From: an uncultured Lachnospiraceae bacterium
Lineage (GTDB): Bacteria > Bacillota > Clostridia > Lachnospirales > Lachnospiraceae
Direction of reading: 5' to 3'
NCBI GenBank assembly: GCA_947165025.1
Contig: CAMUYQ010000014.1
Span: 1 to 45,753 of the forward strand
DNA: 45,753 nt
The stretch's first letter is position 1. Every line of letters starts with the position of its first letter. Of this stretch, positions 45,101 through 45,753 are shown in pieces. Under the pieces are notes generated by a model. The model ran no database searches, had not been told where the DNA came from, and worked only from the letters and a program-made list of their open reading frames with translations. The position numbers and the translations under genes were made by a program.

Positions 45101-45162
45101 ATTGAAACATCTTTGTCATTTCGAATATGAATATCACTCAAATGTAAGTATACTAATTTCAT
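42124..45162 (-). CDS. Calcineurin-like phosphoesterase fused to P-loop NTPase (STAND-like, candidate defence protein)
   Basis: A 1012-residue protein. Residues 1-265 form a metallophosphoesterase with all five motifs: SDIH (9-12), GDITD (46-50), GNHD (87-90), HHAHH (198-202) and GHEHE (226-230). After a linker, a P-loop NTPase has Walker A GGENFGKT (372-379) and Walker B VFLIDNIDD (440-448), then helical and winged-helix-like stretches. The last ~350 residues are mostly helical, with a charged linker near 730-760, and have no family I know. Effector-NTPase-helical sensor order fits STAND conflict proteins. The start at 45162 has GAGGG nine bases upstream; an ATG at 45192 is possible. It is very AT-rich, within the tRNA-Gln element. 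Confidence 0.85.
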   Translation of the reverse strand: MKLVYLHLSDIHIRNDKDVSIQNIEKIADTLNTVDHIDRLCIVISGDITDQGKHEQFDSAYEMIQCLRKRIMKFFKLKSVDVLVVPGNHDVDLTNDKGHKAIQSIIRDGVTDGDIENELCKQRHYFNFSNGIKRIQNDEKICNFYQQTVQEKRIVTCLLNTAIFSTLDEDKGLHYLPESELVSIEKNLDGDVNILVMHHAHHWFNDRIKNRIEQIIQRKCHIVICGHEHEMKTQVIKCGNNEYIYLNGGELSDKGDWSRSQFYIDTIDLEQNELNSRQYVWNEAKARYDINKNECYRICHKSDNNKFCFSKEFENLLYNDPITDLPGCVFDYFVFPNMEEIDEYSTKESTVISDEEVFLDRIIEYKRVSIVGGENFGKTVLLKRVYTELQRRGYVCLYCDIANANIQSLNKLIPQVFRENYDDINGEYETFSQMPKYKKVFLIDNIDDIEKTKIGNVLDYLRDFFGVIVYSTGEVIELDLTERIKQNIEMNQYKRYRIMPMILDRRKKLINKIVCITDEKENDEIVERISNALKKQRKFYSMNPCFVIQFTQYYLKNFKDGYSTEGNVFSKVFESNLVNRLLRVSPKITVEKVFVLLDQIAYWSFKKQINHIPENAIFDLVSEYNEVHDDDVSCSSLINDCVASKILMHYKGSEYRFCNKNVLSYFVARQIIRLWNDNLDDSDLEYLTKYIKYGVHSNVILFVTYLTDSLFMIRKIIESAQKYTQGWGSFNPKKTNIGYLNKINTNMPIDPPKPSDKIDQSEKENHMDKRELEEYEKEQIMVCDYFADDLEDVDAVVNQIIRGMTLLSIVSKCLPGFEHRMDKRDKEMVVGIMQQLPSMIFYLWAIQVDKEKDDIVKYLLDSYRNVYLKPKDWDRVNEKDMLLYLQIESLSLYLDLLNIPVEEGIRKHTIKYLEKYSSDEDNPSNFIQMMMAYAKCDNKGEFDKYLNNHKESLNTPILNYMKMRVLSRYLISSEKLSEKELQRYISLYYPTKRANNEYRKILLGRERNKKKK

Positions 45163-45220
45163 TATTTCTAGCCCTCTAGTTCTCTTATACACAGATTATT
45201 CTTCCAATCTATACGGATAT

Positions 45221-45753
45221 CTATTCCGTTCTATTTTTCGTCTTCCAATAGCCTACTTTATTGGATCCTTCTCTTTCTACTAATTTTTTTCTCATCAATG
45301 ATGAAATAGTTCTCTGCACAGTCTTCTCAGATTTTCCTATCCGAATCGCCATTTCTGCTTTAGAGATACCCAAATTCTCATTTATAAGATTATAAATAAT
45401 CTGCTCCTGTTCAGATAATTCCACATCTATCTGGACATTTAACTGGACATTTGTCCTAATAAACTCAAAGAAAAACCCGTAGGCTTCTTTTCTAAAATCC
45501 CAAGAAACATTTTGTTTTTTACAATACTCGTTTACCCTCTGAAACCCTGTCCCCGATTTTTCAACATCTTTACTCCTAAAAAGGACATCTAGAATCAATC
45601 TATTTCTCTTATATGATGGAAGATTCCTGGAAATAAAGTCCAGCGGCGTTAACCCATCCGGAAAAGTTCCCGGATTATACACTTCTATCTTTCCCGGGTG
45701 AATCCCTACTTCTATTTCAGGAAGCGTTTCATAATCCGCATGCGCAAAAGCAT
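45221..45753 (-). CDS. RecG-like/AlbA_2-type ATP-binding protein, C-terminal part
   Basis: A reading frame entering from the right window edge; 176 codons to the stop are visible. The segment IEVGIHPGKIEVYNPGTFPD, then LPSYKRNRLILDVLFR and EKSGTGFQRVNEYC, is the C-terminal GHKL-like ATP-binding region of proteins annotated as AlbA_2/Schlafen or RecG-like transcriptional regulators (COG2865). A winged helix-turn-helix follows (SEQEQIIYNLINENLGISKA, then KTVQRTISSLMRKKL). It precedes the phosphoesterase-NTPase gene by 58 bp, so they may be co-transcribed. The N-terminal AlbA_2 domain, if present, is outside the window. Confidence 0.82.
   Translation of the reverse strand, partial: AFAHADYETLPEIEVGIHPGKIEVYNPGTFPDGLTPLDFISRNLPSYKRNRLILDVLFRSKDVEKSGTGFQRVNEYCKKQNVSWDFRKEAYGFFFEFIRTNVQLNVQIDVELSEQEQIIYNLINENLGISKAEMAIRIGKSEKTVQRTISSLMRKKLVEREGSNKVGYWKTKNRTE

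Overview
The window looks like chromosomal DNA of a member of the Clostridia, most likely Lachnospiraceae. I infer this from the Firmicutes-type gene set (spoVG, glgC/glgD pair, DnaD- and DnaI/DnaC-like primosome proteins, type III pantothenate kinase, a DUF6145-like protein), moderate GC in the core, AGGAGG-type ribosome binding sites and several clear sigma-A promoters. An MCP and an HD-GYP/GGDEF protein suggest a motile organism that uses cyclic dinucleotide signalling. No species can be named from sequence alone.

Layout. (1) Positions 1-1167: AT-richer accessory DNA. It holds a truncated DUF4417 gene with a strong promoter whose start site overlaps a dyad operator (a second operator copy lies in the leader), plus inverted repeats and an 11-bp tandem repeat abutting the 3' end of lysS. 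(2) 1168-7289, minus strand: a housekeeping operon nfeD-argF-(small membrane gene)-DUF6145-coaX-dus, then greA-lysS with its own promoter. (3) 7305-15179, minus strand: a tightly packed six-gene surface-glycan cassette (two GT-A/GT2-like transferases, AsnB-type amidotransferase, PglK-like ABC flippase, DegT-type aminotransferase, GT11 fucosyltransferase). (4) 15257-26518, minus strand: fba, mfd, pth, ahcY, prs, a DnaC/DnaI-like loader, a DnaD-like protein and murC. A 338-bp gap before the dnaD-like gene carries two tandem DnaA-box pairs flanking a 37-bp palindrome. (5) 26698-29369, plus strand: glgC-glgD (glycogen) and spoVG, closed by a bidirectional terminator. (6) 29439-39139, minus strand: LUD-domain protein, acyl-ACP thioesterase, an amino-acid ABC importer without its ATPase, an MCP with triplicated sensor units, a zinc-ribbon/SPOR membrane protein, and an HD-GYP-GGDEF protein. 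(7) 39258-41634: aldo/keto reductase, a remnant of a transporter gene, and an AAA/DUF4143 ATPase. (8) 41854-45753: a 3' half of tRNA-Gln(CUG), which looks like the end of an integrated element, followed by very AT-rich DNA. That DNA encodes a 1012-residue metallophosphoesterase-P-loop NTPase fusion and the C-terminal part of a RecG-like/AlbA_2-type ATP-binding protein that runs off the window.

How the parts fit. The core is ordinary central metabolism, translation and repair, arranged in long co-directional minus-strand operons; only the glycogen/spoVG block is inverted. The accessory interest is concentrated at the two ends, which look like edges of two different integrative elements. The strongest candidate for an undescribed system is the calcineurin-like phosphoesterase-NTPase protein (STAND-like architecture) with its AlbA_2/HTH neighbour inside the tRNA-Gln element, a plausible anti-phage module. 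The strongest regulatory candidates are the DnaA-box/palindrome region upstream of the helicase-loading genes and the duplicated operator at the DUF4417 promoter.
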